DNA from: an uncultured Carboxylicivirga sp.
Lineage (GTDB): Bacteria; Bacteroidota; Bacteroidia; Bacteroidales; Marinilabiliaceae
Direction of reading: 5' to 3'
Assembly (NCBI RefSeq): GCF_963668385.1
Contig: NZ_OY764327.1
Span: 2,356,001 to 2,420,000, forward strand
Length of the DNA stretch: 64,000 nt
Part shown: in pieces, positions 43,655 through 52,254 of the stretch
Layout of the letters: every line of letters begins with the position of its first letter
Position numbering within the stretch: position 1 is the first letter of the stretch
The notes under the pieces: generated by a model
Told to the model about the DNA's origin: nothing
What the model saw: the letters and a program-made list of their open reading frames with translations, nothing else
The model's database searches: none
Translations under genes and position numbers: made by a program

Positions 43655-45976
43655 TTGAAAAGAACATTAACTCATATTCCTCTTCTTCTTTTATTATTCG
43701 CATGTAGTGTAAATCTGCTTAGCCAGACAAACACTTGGTGTATCAATGGAAAAATTGTCGATGACGAGGGATTACCTGTGCCCATGGCACATATTGCTTT
43801 AGCCGATGCCTATAAAGGTGCTGTAAGTGATGAAAACGGCCATTTTACTTTATGTGGTTTGGTACCCGATTCTGTTGAGATAATAGTGGGGCATACTTCG
43901 TTTTATCCGCAAACCGTTATTGTTACAAAACAGAATAATAACGATCTGGAAGTTCACCTCGAATTAAAAGTATTAAGTACACGCGAGATAAAAGTTACTG
44001 CCAATCAGCACTCCATTGTTTCGTCGTATATTCCGGGGAAACTAACCCTAAGCAACAAAGATATTTTATCGATACCCGGTTTTATGGGTAGCCCTGATGT
44101 GCTGAGAAGTTTACAACTTCAACCGGGTATGCAATCGGTGAGTGAAGGTAATTCGGGTATTTATGTACGAGGCGGATCGCCGGGGCAAAACTATGTGCTA
44201 TTTGATGATATTGAATTGATGAATCCGGTTCACTTAATGGGGATTTATTCAGTTTTTAATCCGATACTAACTGAGCAAGTCGAATTTTATAAAGGTAATG
44301 CTCCCGTACATCAGAGTTCGCGTTTGGCATCATCGATACTTGTTAACACACGCAATACAAAAAAGGATACCATCAACTGGGCTGGCAATATTGGTAATAT
44401 AGCTACCAATTTAACTTATACCGGATCTTCGGCGAATAAAAAGTGGTTTTTAACAACCGGAGTGAGGCGAAGTTATCTTGATATTTTAGCTTACATGGCC
44501 CAACCTTTCTTAAGTGATGAAGAAAATTACTTTAAAAATAATACTTATTCTTTTTACGATTGGAATGGGAAGTTGAGGTATGCCGAAGCTAACAGTTCAA
44601 TTACATTAAGCTGGTATTTCGGGGGCGATCATTTTAATATGGTGAATGAAAAGAATCATCTAACATCGTTTTCGAAGTGGGGTAATAAAGGAACCTCATT
44701 GGTATGGAAGTACATAATGAATCTCAATATTAGTATGAGTAACGTTTTGAGTTATTCCGGCTATAAGTCTGATTTTGGTGCTACGGTTGAAGATGGCGAT
44801 ATGCGTTTTGTTACCGATTATCAGCAATTCCAGTTTAAAAATAATTTTGTTTGGCATCATCAAAACAGCATTTGGCGTTGGGGACTGGATGCTACCATGT
44901 ATGATATAACACCACAGGATCTTCAGGTGGCTTATGTCGAAAATGATGATAGCAGATTGGATCAGTATCGTAGTCTTTCGGTACGTCCTTTTATAAGTAA
45001 CCAATATAGCCTGAACGAAAAATGGACCTTATATGGTGGATTGGCCTTGCAATACTATCAGTTACAAAATGTAAAACACGGTTTATCATCACAACAGAAA
45101 AATCAGGCCCAAATCAGGCCCAATGTAGTAACTACTTTAAGTTATCACACCAATAATAATGCATCGGTCAAAGCTTCTTATGCATTTAATTCTCAAAATA
45201 TTCATCTGGCATCCATTGCCTCTATTCCTTTACCATCCGATATTTGGATGCCGGCCACACCCAATTTACCGCTGGAATATGGACATCAGGTAACGTTGGG
45301 GTATTTTAAATTATTGGAGCAATACAATATTCAATGGGGTATTGAGGCTTATGCCAAAAGAATGAAAAATCAGCTCTTGCTTAAAATGAATGTCAACAAT
45401 GTTGAGGTTGAACAGTTTGATGAAAACTTTTATCAGGGAGAGGCAATTGCATGGGGAAGCGAGTTGTATATAAACAAGCAAAGTGGAAAGCTTAACTATA
45501 CGGCCGGTTATACGCTGGGGTGGATCAGACAACGATACACTGGTATTAACAATGGAGCATGGCATGATGCCAAATACGATCGTCGTCACGATTTAAATCT
45601 TCAAATGACCTACCAGGCCAATAAACGTTTTGACTATGGAATGGTGTTTATTTTTGCATCGGGAAACAAAGCTACATTGCCAACCGGAAGATACTGGCTT
45701 ATGGGTAATATAGCCAACGATTATGCCGGAGTAAATAACTACCGAATGCCTTCTTATCATCGCCTGGACGTATCCATGAATTATCACTTAAATAGTAAAA
45801 AGTTTAGTGAGTCGATATTAAGTTTTTCAATCATCAATTTGTATAACCATAGTAATGCTTACTATGTTTATTATGCAATTGAAGAAGGTGAAAAAGATTA
45901 TGAAATGAGTATAAAGGCCAAACAAGTATCATTGTTTCCGATAATGCCTTCGGTTAGCTGGCGATTTAAATTCTAG
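43655..45976 (+). CDS. TonB-dependent receptor with carboxypeptidase-like regulatory domain
   Basis: Outer-membrane transporter of about 773 residues. The signal peptide (KRTLTHIPLLLLLFACS) is followed by a CarboxypepD_reg-like domain (NGKIVDDEGLPVPMAHIALAD, GAVSDENGHFTLCGL), then the plug (IPGFMGSPDVLRSLQLQPGM, SGIYVRGGSPGQNYVLFDD) and a beta-barrel ending in WRFKF, a typical terminal strand. No ATG precedes the signal: start is a TTG, either 43646 or 43655; I chose 43655 because it gives the short basic start of a signal peptide. The DUF4249 lipoprotein follows after 4 bases. The substrate is unknown. Confidence 0.9.
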   Translation: MKRTLTHIPLLLLLFACSVNLLSQTNTWCINGKIVDDEGLPVPMAHIALADAYKGAVSDENGHFTLCGLVPDSVEIIVGHTSFYPQTVIVTKQNNNDLEVHLELKVLSTREIKVTANQHSIVSSYIPGKLTLSNKDILSIPGFMGSPDVLRSLQLQPGMQSVSEGNSGIYVRGGSPGQNYVLFDDIELMNPVHLMGIYSVFNPILTEQVEFYKGNAPVHQSSRLASSILVNTRNTKKDTINWAGNIGNIATNLTYTGSSANKKWFLTTGVRRSYLDILAYMAQPFLSDEENYFKNNTYSFYDWNGKLRYAEANSSITLSWYFGGDHFNMVNEKNHLTSFSKWGNKGTSLVWKYIMNLNISMSNVLSYSGYKSDFGATVEDGDMRFVTDYQQFQFKNNFVWHHQNSIWRWGLDATMYDITPQDLQVAYVENDDSRLDQYRSLSVRPFISNQYSLNEKWTLYGGLALQYYQLQNVKHGLSSQQKNQAQIRPNVVTTLSYHTNNNASVKASYAFNSQNIHLASIASIPLPSDIWMPATPNLPLEYGHQVTLGYFKLLEQYNIQWGIEAYAKRMKNQLLLKMNVNNVEVEQFDENFYQGEAIAWGSELYINKQSGKLNYTAGYTLGWIRQRYTGINNGAWHDAKYDRRHDLNLQMTYQANKRFDYGMVFIFASGNKATLPTGRYWLMGNIANDYAGVNNYRMPSYHRLDVSMNYHLNSKKFSESILSFSIINLYNHSNAYYVYYAIEEGEKDYEMSIKAKQVSLFPIMPSVSWRFKF

Positions 45977-45980
45977 GTTT

Positions 45981-46844
45981 ATGAACAAGTGGATGACCAT
46001 ACTATTGTTGTTTTCAATCGCCTGTACTAAGGATGTAGAGCTTGATCAAATAGACTATGAGCGCAAAGTGGTGGTTGATGGCTGGATTGAAAATGATAGA
46101 CATGCCCAGGTTTTTCTTACTATGAGTTCGCCTTTTTTAACCGATTATGATTCGGCATCCATAAGAAATACCTTTTTAAATTATGCTAAAGTTACCATAA
46201 CTGCCAGTGATGGAGAATCCGAGATTCTTACATTGAAGTTGCGTGATGAGTTTTTTCCTCCTTTTGTATACGAAACAATCAAGCTGAAGGGAGAAGTGGG
46301 AAAAAGCTATAATTTAGAGGTTATTTACCAGAATAAAACCATTACCGCCAATACCACAATTCCGGCTTTACCAATGGTTGATAGTGTTATTGGCAAACAA
46401 GTGTCGGACACTTCAATGGTTGTTCAATCGTATTTAGAAGATCCTGCAGGTGAGAATAATTACTACTATACTCAAATTAAGACTTTGCATTATTCTACAC
46501 GTTTTCATCCATCAGATAATCCATTAATGAGTGATAAACTATTTGATGGAACGCAGCATAATTATCAGGTAAAACGTAGTAACCAGCCCGATCCATTAGA
46601 TATTTATGGTATTGATAAGGAGCGGCCAATTATACGCGATGAGTTTGCCATAAACGATACTGTAATGGTTAAAGTATCTCAGATTGACGCGGAAGCATAT
46701 GAGGTATTAAACGGTATTTTTATCGATCATTTAAGTCAGGGAAGTCCATTTTCTTTTGTCGATCAGCAAACACATACCAATATCAACGGAGGTATTGGTC
46801 GTTGGACTGGCATGGCTTCGCTTAACTATGTGGTATATAAGTAA
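45981..46844 (+). CDS. DUF4249 lipoprotein, partner of the TonB receptor
   Basis: 287 residues. Lipoprotein signal MNKWMTILLLFSIAC (lipobox SIAC). The domain following has VVVDGWIENDRHAQVFLTMS, ITASDGES and the end region GIGRWTGMASLNYVVYK, as in DUF4249 proteins, which in Bacteroidota are usually encoded directly after a TonB receptor of this type. It begins 4 bases after the receptor stop, so translation is probably coupled. The likely role is a surface lipoprotein that works with the receptor; the ligand is unknown. Confidence 0.85.
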   Translation: MNKWMTILLLFSIACTKDVELDQIDYERKVVVDGWIENDRHAQVFLTMSSPFLTDYDSASIRNTFLNYAKVTITASDGESEILTLKLRDEFFPPFVYETIKLKGEVGKSYNLEVIYQNKTITANTTIPALPMVDSVIGKQVSDTSMVVQSYLEDPAGENNYYYTQIKTLHYSTRFHPSDNPLMSDKLFDGTQHNYQVKRSNQPDPLDIYGIDKERPIIRDEFAINDTVMVKVSQIDAEAYEVLNGIFIDHLSQGSPFSFVDQQTHTNINGGIGRWTGMASLNYVVYK

Positions 46845-46965
46845 GATTAGTATTCGAGCAACGATTTTATTGTCTGATAATAACTTCGACCGCTGGTTAT
46901 TTTTAATCCTAAAATAATACGTTTGACAATAAACCTTATGTATTTAATTAACTTGCAAATAAAAA

Positions 46966-47655
46966 ATGAATTTAACTCTAACTGAAAAACTTTTATTACT
47001 TGCACTCGATGATGAAAACGGTGTTTTTAATCCCTGGGCTACAGGTTTTGAATATGCTTTGGCGGGTAGTATTTTGCTTGAATTAACAATGGTTGGTAAA
47101 ATTGAATTAACTGACAAGAAGATAAAAACATTATCCCATTCTGTTCTTCAAGATGATTTGTTGATGCCCTATTCTGATATGATTTGCCAATCGGATAAAA
47201 TACGTAAAATCGATTATTGGATCAGTAAAATAGCAAATAAGGCTAGTGATATTAAAGCTGTTTTAACGGTTCGTTTGATAAAAAAGAGGATTTTGCGTGA
47301 AGAAGAGAAAAAGATATTATGGATTTTTACATCTAAAAGATATCCGGCCACTAACTCAAGGCCTGAAAATGAAGTGCGTCGGCAATTAAATGCAATTGTT
47401 GATAACAGGGCAACTCCCGAAATGGAAGACCTGATGTTGATAAGTCTGGTTGACGTTTGCAACCTCAATAATGAAGTTTACGGAAAAGAAAAGGCGAAAG
47501 CCAGTAAAGAAAGAATCAAAAAATTGGTTGAGCAATCAAAAACCAACGCGATGATTAATTCAACAGTTAAGGAAATTCATGATGCAATAATGGCAGCTGT
47601 TGTATTAATGATAGCTACTTCTGTTGTTACAACAAGTGTTTCAACGGGTAGTTAA
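46966..47655 (+). CDS. GPP34 (Golgi phosphoprotein 3) family protein
   Basis: 229 residues. LTEKLLLLALDDENGVFN, then FEYALAGSILLELTMVGKIEL and the closing helices KERIKKLVEQSKTNAMI match the GPP34 family (PF05719), whose eukaryotic members bind phosphatidylinositol 4-phosphate at Golgi membranes. Bacterial members are known mainly from Actinobacteria and a few other phyla; their function is not established. The last 20 or so residues (IMAAVVLMIATSVVTTSV) are hydrophobic and may associate with membrane. It stands alone, with an XRE regulator gene convergent on it 28 bases away. Confidence 0.82.
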   Translation: MNLTLTEKLLLLALDDENGVFNPWATGFEYALAGSILLELTMVGKIELTDKKIKTLSHSVLQDDLLMPYSDMICQSDKIRKIDYWISKIANKASDIKAVLTVRLIKKRILREEEKKILWIFTSKRYPATNSRPENEVRRQLNAIVDNRATPEMEDLMLISLVDVCNLNNEVYGKEKAKASKERIKKLVEQSKTNAMINSTVKEIHDAIMAAVVLMIATSVVTTSVSTGS

Positions 47656-47682
47656 ATGGTGAAAATGTTAAAGTTTTTAGGG

Positions 47683-48228
47683 CTACTTACTTGAAGCATC
47701 AGGATGCTTAATAAATGGATGAATAAAAGGTTTGCCACTCAATACGTGAATTGAATTTACTATCGAAACCAATCCTCCGGCAAGTAATGCGCCTACAAAA
47801 GGTATAGCTTGATGGGAATGCCAATAGACCCAAAGGCCCACAAGGCTAATCACTATAATGATTAACTGAAGACTGATAACTGCCCGAAAGTGAGTCAACA
47901 TCTCTTTTGTTTTGTCTTTTTTTCTATTCCACATTAACAAAGTAGGAATGAGAATAGGAATGAAACCACTTAAATGCAAAAATGCTAACCAATTGATTTC
48001 GGTACCTTGTATGGTGGCATCACTTTTTTCAGACGCAGTGTTCACAAATAAGCTAAAGTCTGCATCAAGGGCTTTGGCTATCATTTGTAAGGTATATGCA
48101 CGTGGATCCACATCTCCGTTTTCAATGCGTTGTATGGTTCGGGTACTCACTTCTGTTTTATCGGCCAACTCTTCCTGAGTCATGCCTTTTTTTAATCTTA
48201 ATTCTTTAATGAGTTTACCTGTTTCCAT
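47683..48228 (-). CDS. XRE-type regulator with C-terminal membrane domain (DUF4870-like)
   Basis: About 181 residues. The first 60 are an XRE helix-turn-helix (METGKLIKELRLKKGMTQEE, STRTIQRIENGDVDPRAYT). After a short linker there are three or four hydrophobic helices (from LAFLHLSGFIPILIPTLLMW, LQLIIIVISLVGLWVYW, FVGALLAGGLVSIVNSIHVL), matching a DUF4870-type membrane domain. I start at the ATG at 48228; the upstream ATG at 48249 adds seven residues. Membrane-bound DNA-binding proteins of this layout are common in Bacteroidota but their signals are not known. Confidence 0.83.
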   Translation of the reverse strand: METGKLIKELRLKKGMTQEELADKTEVSTRTIQRIENGDVDPRAYTLQMIAKALDADFSLFVNTASEKSDATIQGTEINWLAFLHLSGFIPILIPTLLMWNRKKDKTKEMLTHFRAVISLQLIIIVISLVGLWVYWHSHQAIPFVGALLAGGLVSIVNSIHVLSGKPFIHPFIKHPDASSK

Positions 48229-48716
48229 GGTTCTGTTTTTTGATTCCAAATGTCACCCTGAATGATATAACAACACAACTACAAAAACACGACATTTATG
48301 CGACACTTGCAATTTTGTTAAAGCAAAACACCCCGGGAAGACCCAATACTGCTCAGGGAATGGGTAAAACGACCCATGGAAGTCCTTCTTTTGTCGATTA
48401 TCTTAATTATTTTACCAGTGAAGATTGAAATTTTACTAATGGGATGCTTAAAGTTGCCGATTATTTCAAAAAAAACGACTCAAAAGGTGGTTATTACAGG
48501 TAATTAACTGGCAAATATTACTCGTGGAGATTAATATTTTTCCGATTGAGACAGACATTTTTGCCTAATAGAGGGGGATTCACCCCAAATAAGGGGTGAA
48601 ACTATCTCCGGGGCCAATAAAATCAAGGATTTAGAGAATTTAGTCAGGTATATCTGTTATTCACTTTTGATTGTTTATTTTTGCCTTCGAATTTTCCAAC
48701 CTCAAAACAAAATAGA
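48229..48716. other. Intergenic region with a hairpin and a possible gene remnant
   Basis: About 490 bases without a called gene. A perfect 8-bp hairpin is at 48579-48600 (TTCACCCC, AAATAA loop, GGGGTGAA). In one plus frame the stretch 48240-48503 reads on past a single TGA (48426-48428) to a TAA, giving plausible text on both sides (SPSFVDYLNYFTSED, then NFTNGMLKVADYFKKN); I could not link it to a family. The promoter for the next gene is at the right end. Confidence 0.3.
48653..48683 (+). promoter_or_regulatory. Promoter of the nucleosidase-cupin gene
   Basis: TCTG (48653-48656), 19 bases, TATTTTTG (48676-48683): matches TTTG-N19-TAnnTTTG in all but one base. It puts the transcript start near 48690 and supports the ATG at 48717 rather than the TTG at 48681 as the translation start. 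Confidence 0.55.
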
Positions 48717-49766
48717 ATGCTGAATGTACTGGTGGTTTATGCAGTCAACGAAGAAAAAGTAACCCTTACAATGCCCAACTGCAACTTTCATTACTGTAAA
48801 ACAGGAGTGGGTAAGGTAAGTGCAGCCTTGGCTGTTGAAAAAAGTATTGAAGCGTATAAACCCGAAATAGTGTTGAATATAGGTACTGCCGGATCGGTAA
48901 AATTCCCGGTTGGAACCATACATCTGTGCTGTAAATTTGTGGATAGGGACATGGAAAAGCTGCATGCCTTTGGAGTTCCCTATATGGAAGATTTTACCGA
49001 TGAGGTGCAACAATTACCCTTTTTTAAAGATTGGCAGTTTGATAGTACCTGTAATACCGGCGATACATTTTTAACTGAGGCTGATGGTACTGGAGATGTG
49101 TTTGATATGGAATCGTTTGCCATAGCAAGAGTGTGTCGTGTACATCAAATTCCGTTTGTGGGAGTTAAATATGTAACCGATAAAATTGGCGAAAACTCTG
49201 TTAAACACTGGGAAGAGAAACTTGCCGAAGCACAAGCCGGACTTCAAAAGTTTGTTGATGAAAACCACTTACAGGTTCCGGCCAACTATTTGGCAAAGAA
49301 AGTACAACGTATAGTTGAAACCTACCAAATGGAACGCCATCCTGAGGGAGGATGGTATAAAGAGTTGTTTCGATCGGGTATTGATATCATACGCTCAGAA
49401 AACAAACGAAAAGCATTAACATCTATTTATTACTTAATGGCGGATAATGAATTTTCGGCATTTCACCGTATTATGTCGCCGGAGGTATGGTATTATCACG
49501 AGGGAATGCCCATTATTATTCATCAAATAGATAAATCGGGTAATTATAAAGCAATTGAGCTGTCGGCTCAAAGTGGCGTTTGGCAACATACGGTTGATGC
49601 CGGAGTGTGGTTTGCTGCTGAATTAAAAGATGGATATGGTTATGGCTTGGTGAGTTGTGCGGTAGCTCCTGGTTTTGAGTATAAAGATTTTGAGTTGGCT
49701 CATAAAAACGAGTTAAGCAAATTGTTTCCGCAGCACAGCGAAGTAATTAACAGGTTGATTCGTTAA
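48717..49766 (+). CDS. Nucleoside phosphorylase (MTAN-like) fused to cupin DUF985
   Basis: About 349 residues in two halves. Residues 1-190 are a nucleosidase/purine-nucleoside phosphorylase fold: VLVVYAVNEEKVTL, KTGVGKVSAALAVEKSIEAY, the VLNIGTAGS block, CNTGDTFLTEADGTGDVFDMES and YVTDKIGEN, which keep the residues used by 5'-methylthioadenosine/S-adenosylhomocysteine nucleosidases (EE, DMES and TD). Residues about 195-349 are a DUF985 cupin: MERHPEGGWYKELFRS, SAFHRIMSPEVWYYHEG, GVWFAAELKDGYGYGLVSC and the VAPGFEYKDFEL end. The second half often has an unknown sugar-like or nucleotide role. I know of no characterised protein with this fusion. Confidence 0.85.
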   Translation: MLNVLVVYAVNEEKVTLTMPNCNFHYCKTGVGKVSAALAVEKSIEAYKPEIVLNIGTAGSVKFPVGTIHLCCKFVDRDMEKLHAFGVPYMEDFTDEVQQLPFFKDWQFDSTCNTGDTFLTEADGTGDVFDMESFAIARVCRVHQIPFVGVKYVTDKIGENSVKHWEEKLAEAQAGLQKFVDENHLQVPANYLAKKVQRIVETYQMERHPEGGWYKELFRSGIDIIRSENKRKALTSIYYLMADNEFSAFHRIMSPEVWYYHEGMPIIIHQIDKSGNYKAIELSAQSGVWQHTVDAGVWFAAELKDGYGYGLVSCAVAPGFEYKDFELAHKNELSKLFPQHSEVINRLIR

Positions 49767-50437
49767 TTAATAACTAGGTATTTGAGTATCGTTGTTTGTT
49801 CAAATAGTTTACCAAGTTTGTGATACAATGGCTGATTATTTGTCTTGTACTCTTTTTCGGTCTCATTAGGGAAGATTATTTAATAGAAGTAGATCTTTAG
49901 TAAGCCCGGGAAGCTCCGAGCTTGTGGAGGAGATCACCCGGACGCACTTAAGAGCAACAATAGAAATTGATCGACACTAATGCAGTCGCGGTCTTCTTTG
50001 TTTCTTTTTATTGGATGAAGAAAGAAAGGAGTTCTGAAGCATCGGGAGCCGGCTTGACGCAAAAATTAAAAGTTAATTGTTACAAGATGATGATTGAAAA
50101 TTTTTATTAAATATGCGAATCAACAGTTGAAATCACTTTGGGGTTTCTTTATAATGCTTACATAATCAGTGATTTCTATCCGTGGCTATTCAGGTTAAAT
50201 CCCTTCTATGTTTTATAAATGTCCGAAGGAAATTAACAATAATAGCCTCGTGCGGAGCGCGGGGTGACTATTTGACTAACGATACACCCCCGAAAGTGGG
50301 CTGAACTATGATATAAAAACAATTTGAACTATTGATTCGCATTAAATCTCTTTTTATACATTTTTTAAATCATCTTAATTCAATATAAGTATTCGTATTT
50401 TTCATAAGGCATTAATATTGTGTAATTTTGCCGTCCT
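49767..50437. other. Long non-coding stretch with hairpins
   Basis: About 670 bases with no supportable ORF. A GC-richer segment (about 49910-50080) begins with CCCGGGAAGCTCCGAGC and has paired segments there. An imperfect hairpin joins CTTCTTTGTTTCTT (49993-50006) with AAGAAAGAAAGGAG (50018-50031), 12 of 14 positions complementary. A second imperfect one pairs CGGGGTG (about 50260-50266) with CACCCCCG (50285-50292). The region resembles interspersed non-coding repeats of Bacteroidota, but no second full copy is in the window. Unknown RNA is possible. Confidence 0.4.
50423..50430 (+). promoter_or_regulatory. -7 promoter element of the chrA pair
   Basis: TAATTTTG matches TAnnTTTG exactly and lies 8 bases before the ATG of the first chrA gene, so the transcript would begin at or within a few bases of the start codon. 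TTTC 19 bases upstream (50400-50403) is a weak -33 match. Confidence 0.5.
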
Positions 50438-50992
50438 ATGGCACGAGCAAAAGAAAACTTTGATTTATTCTTCACTTTTGTAAAGCTGGGTTCTGTTATG
50501 TTTGGTGGCGGTTATGCCATGATACCTATTTTGGAACGCGACCTGGTTGAGAAGAAAAACTGGATTACCAGCGACGAATTGCTGGAAATTATGTCTATAT
50601 CACAAATGACTCCCGGAACCATTGCTATTAACCTGGCAACGTTTATTGGAAGCAAGCGTAACGGAATATGGGGGGGCATATTGGCATCTTTAGGCATTAT
50701 TATTCCGTCGTTGGTGTGCGTAACAACGCTTTTCTTTTTAATGGATAGTCAAATGTCGAATGAGTATTTGGTTAAAGTATTTACCGGAATCAGAGCATGT
50801 CTGGCTGCCATGATTTTACACTCGGTGTATAAGCTCTTTCGTTCAGGTATTAAAAGTCACATTCCATTTTTTATCTTTCTTTTTACCATAGCGGCTTTAT
50901 TGGCCGGGCTTCATCCTATATATGCCATTTTAATAGGCGGAATAGCAGGATTTACATGGAAATGGTTAATCCCCTATTTCCGCAATAAATAA
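50438..50992 (+). CDS. chrA: Chromate transporter half-protein (ChrA family), first
   Basis: 184 residues, half the length of a two-domain ChrA. The CHR motif is FGGGYAMIPILERDLVEK near residue 25, followed by MSISQMTPGTIAINLATFIGS and several hydrophobic helices. In this family short proteins encoded in pairs act together and export chromate, probably in exchange for a proton; some members may move other oxyanions. The second half-gene follows after 21 bases. Confidence 0.9.
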   Translation: MARAKENFDLFFTFVKLGSVMFGGGYAMIPILERDLVEKKNWITSDELLEIMSISQMTPGTIAINLATFIGSKRNGIWGGILASLGIIIPSLVCVTTLFFLMDSQMSNEYLVKVFTGIRACLAAMILHSVYKLFRSGIKSHIPFFIFLFTIAALLAGLHPIYAILIGGIAGFTWKWLIPYFRNK

Positions 50993-51013
50993 AAGTATTT
51001 AACAGATCAATAT

Positions 51014-51559
51014 ATGATTAGAGATTTGTATCGACTATCAGTTTCGTTCTTCAAAATTGGATTATTTAACTTTGGAGGAGGTTTGGCTATGATCCCTCTT
51101 ATTTTGGAAGAGTTGGAACGCAATGGTTGGATGACTCAGGAGGCTTTCTTTAACTTTTTTTCCTTATCGCAAATGACCCCCGGTGCCATTGCCATGAACA
51201 CTGCTTCGTATATAGGAGGAAGTGTTGCCGGAGTAACCGGAAGCGTTGTTGCTACCACTTCGCTTGCAGCTCCCTCTGTAATAGTAATGTTAATACTAGC
51301 CCGTTTCTTGCGTAAAGTTAAGGAGAGCGATATTAAAGAAGCCATATTTGCCGGATTAAAACCCGTAACCGTGGCTTTGATTTTATTTGCAGGTATTATG
51401 GTGATTCGCGAAACTCATATTGGTATTACCCTAACAGATATTAACTGGATGGCTGTTGCTCTCTCGTTGGTGTGTTTATCCGTAATTATTTGGTTTAAAA
51501 AGGTTCATCCAATATTACTGCTTTTGCTATCGGGGGCTGTTGGTTTAGTTATTTTCTAG
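51014..51559 (+). CDS. chrA: Chromate transporter half-protein (ChrA family), second
   Basis: 181 residues, paralogue of the preceding gene, with FGGGLAMIPLILEELERNG and LSQMTPGAIAMNTASYIGGS in the same order and similar hydrophobic helices. The pair forms the short-chain type of ChrA, in which two small proteins with opposite topology probably make a dimer. Substrate cannot be told from sequence; export of chromate or another divalent oxyanion is the usual assumption. Confidence 0.9.
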   Translation: MIRDLYRLSVSFFKIGLFNFGGGLAMIPLILEELERNGWMTQEAFFNFFSLSQMTPGAIAMNTASYIGGSVAGVTGSVVATTSLAAPSVIVMLILARFLRKVKESDIKEAIFAGLKPVTVALILFAGIMVIRETHIGITLTDINWMAVALSLVCLSVIIWFKKVHPILLLLLSGAVGLVIF

Positions 51560-51655
51560 CAATGTAAAAATAGAACGTAAGCAGCTCAATTGTTTTTCGG
51601 CACGAAAATTGATTCAAACCATATAAATACATTACTAATCTTAAACTTATTTGTT

Positions 51656-52201
51656 ATGAAAAATATAGCAATATTATTCGTTATCCTAACATTAGGCCTA
51701 ACTGCTTGCGAAGGACCGGTTGGCCCCGTTGGCCCTCCGGGAGATGCGATTGTAGGTACTACTTTTGAATTTACAGGTGATTTTACTGCCAGCAATAATT
51801 ACGAGTTACTCTTTAATTTTAGAGAGAATGGTATAGATCCTTATGAGTCGGATGTTGTTTTGGCTTATATTCTTTGGAAAACAGAAGATGGGTTAGATTA
51901 CTGGCGTCCAATGCCTCAAAACGAATATTTTGATAGTGGGGCTATCCTGAGATATAATTATGATTTTACCGCTGATATACCCAATAACCGACTAGTAGAT
52001 ATGTTAGTGTTTTTGGATGGAGATGTGATTTTATCAACTTTACCAACAGGGTATACACACGACCAGACTTTCAGGATAGTTGTTGTTCCTTCCGATTTTT
52101 TAAATAGTACCAATATTGATGTGAATAACATTGATGATGTCTTGAACTCAAGCGATATATCATTTAAAGATATGGGGAGCCTATCCTTTCAACTTAAGTA
52201 A
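51656..52201 (+). CDS. Small lipoprotein with collagen-like motif
   Basis: About 181 residues. MKNIAILFVILTLGLTAC is a lipoprotein signal (lipobox LTAC), directly followed by EGPVGPVGPPGDA, three collagen-like Gly-Pro-X triplets in a row. The remaining domain is beta-rich (TTFEFTGDFTASNNYELLFNF, VVLAYILWKTEDGLDYWRPM), typical of small secreted Bacteroidota proteins of unknown function. I start at the ATG at 51656; the longer frame from 51590 adds 22 residues before the signal peptide. A terminator follows 22 bases after the stop. Confidence 0.8.
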   Translation: MKNIAILFVILTLGLTACEGPVGPVGPPGDAIVGTTFEFTGDFTASNNYELLFNFRENGIDPYESDVVLAYILWKTEDGLDYWRPMPQNEYFDSGAILRYNYDFTADIPNNRLVDMLVFLDGDVILSTLPTGYTHDQTFRIVVVPSDFLNSTNIDVNNIDDVLNSSDISFKDMGSLSFQLK

Positions 52202-52222
52202 TTCAATACGATAATAGATTTT

Positions 52223-52250
52223 AAAAGACTGCCTTTGGGTGGTCTTTTTT
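52223..52250. terminator. Bidirectional terminator between lipoprotein and permease genes
   Basis: AAAAGACTGCC (52223-52233) pairs with GGTGGTCTTTT (52238-52248) allowing G-T pairs, with TTTG as the loop and T- and A-tracts outside. It separates the plus-strand lipoprotein gene (ends 52201) from the minus-strand permease (ends 52255). Confidence 0.7.
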
Positions 52251-52254
52251 AGTA

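Noticed and set aside
48240-48428. 62-codon ORF as an intact gene
   Set aside because: No recognisable domain; the similar-quality text beyond its stop suggests a remnant instead, so it is listed only as a possible pseudogene.
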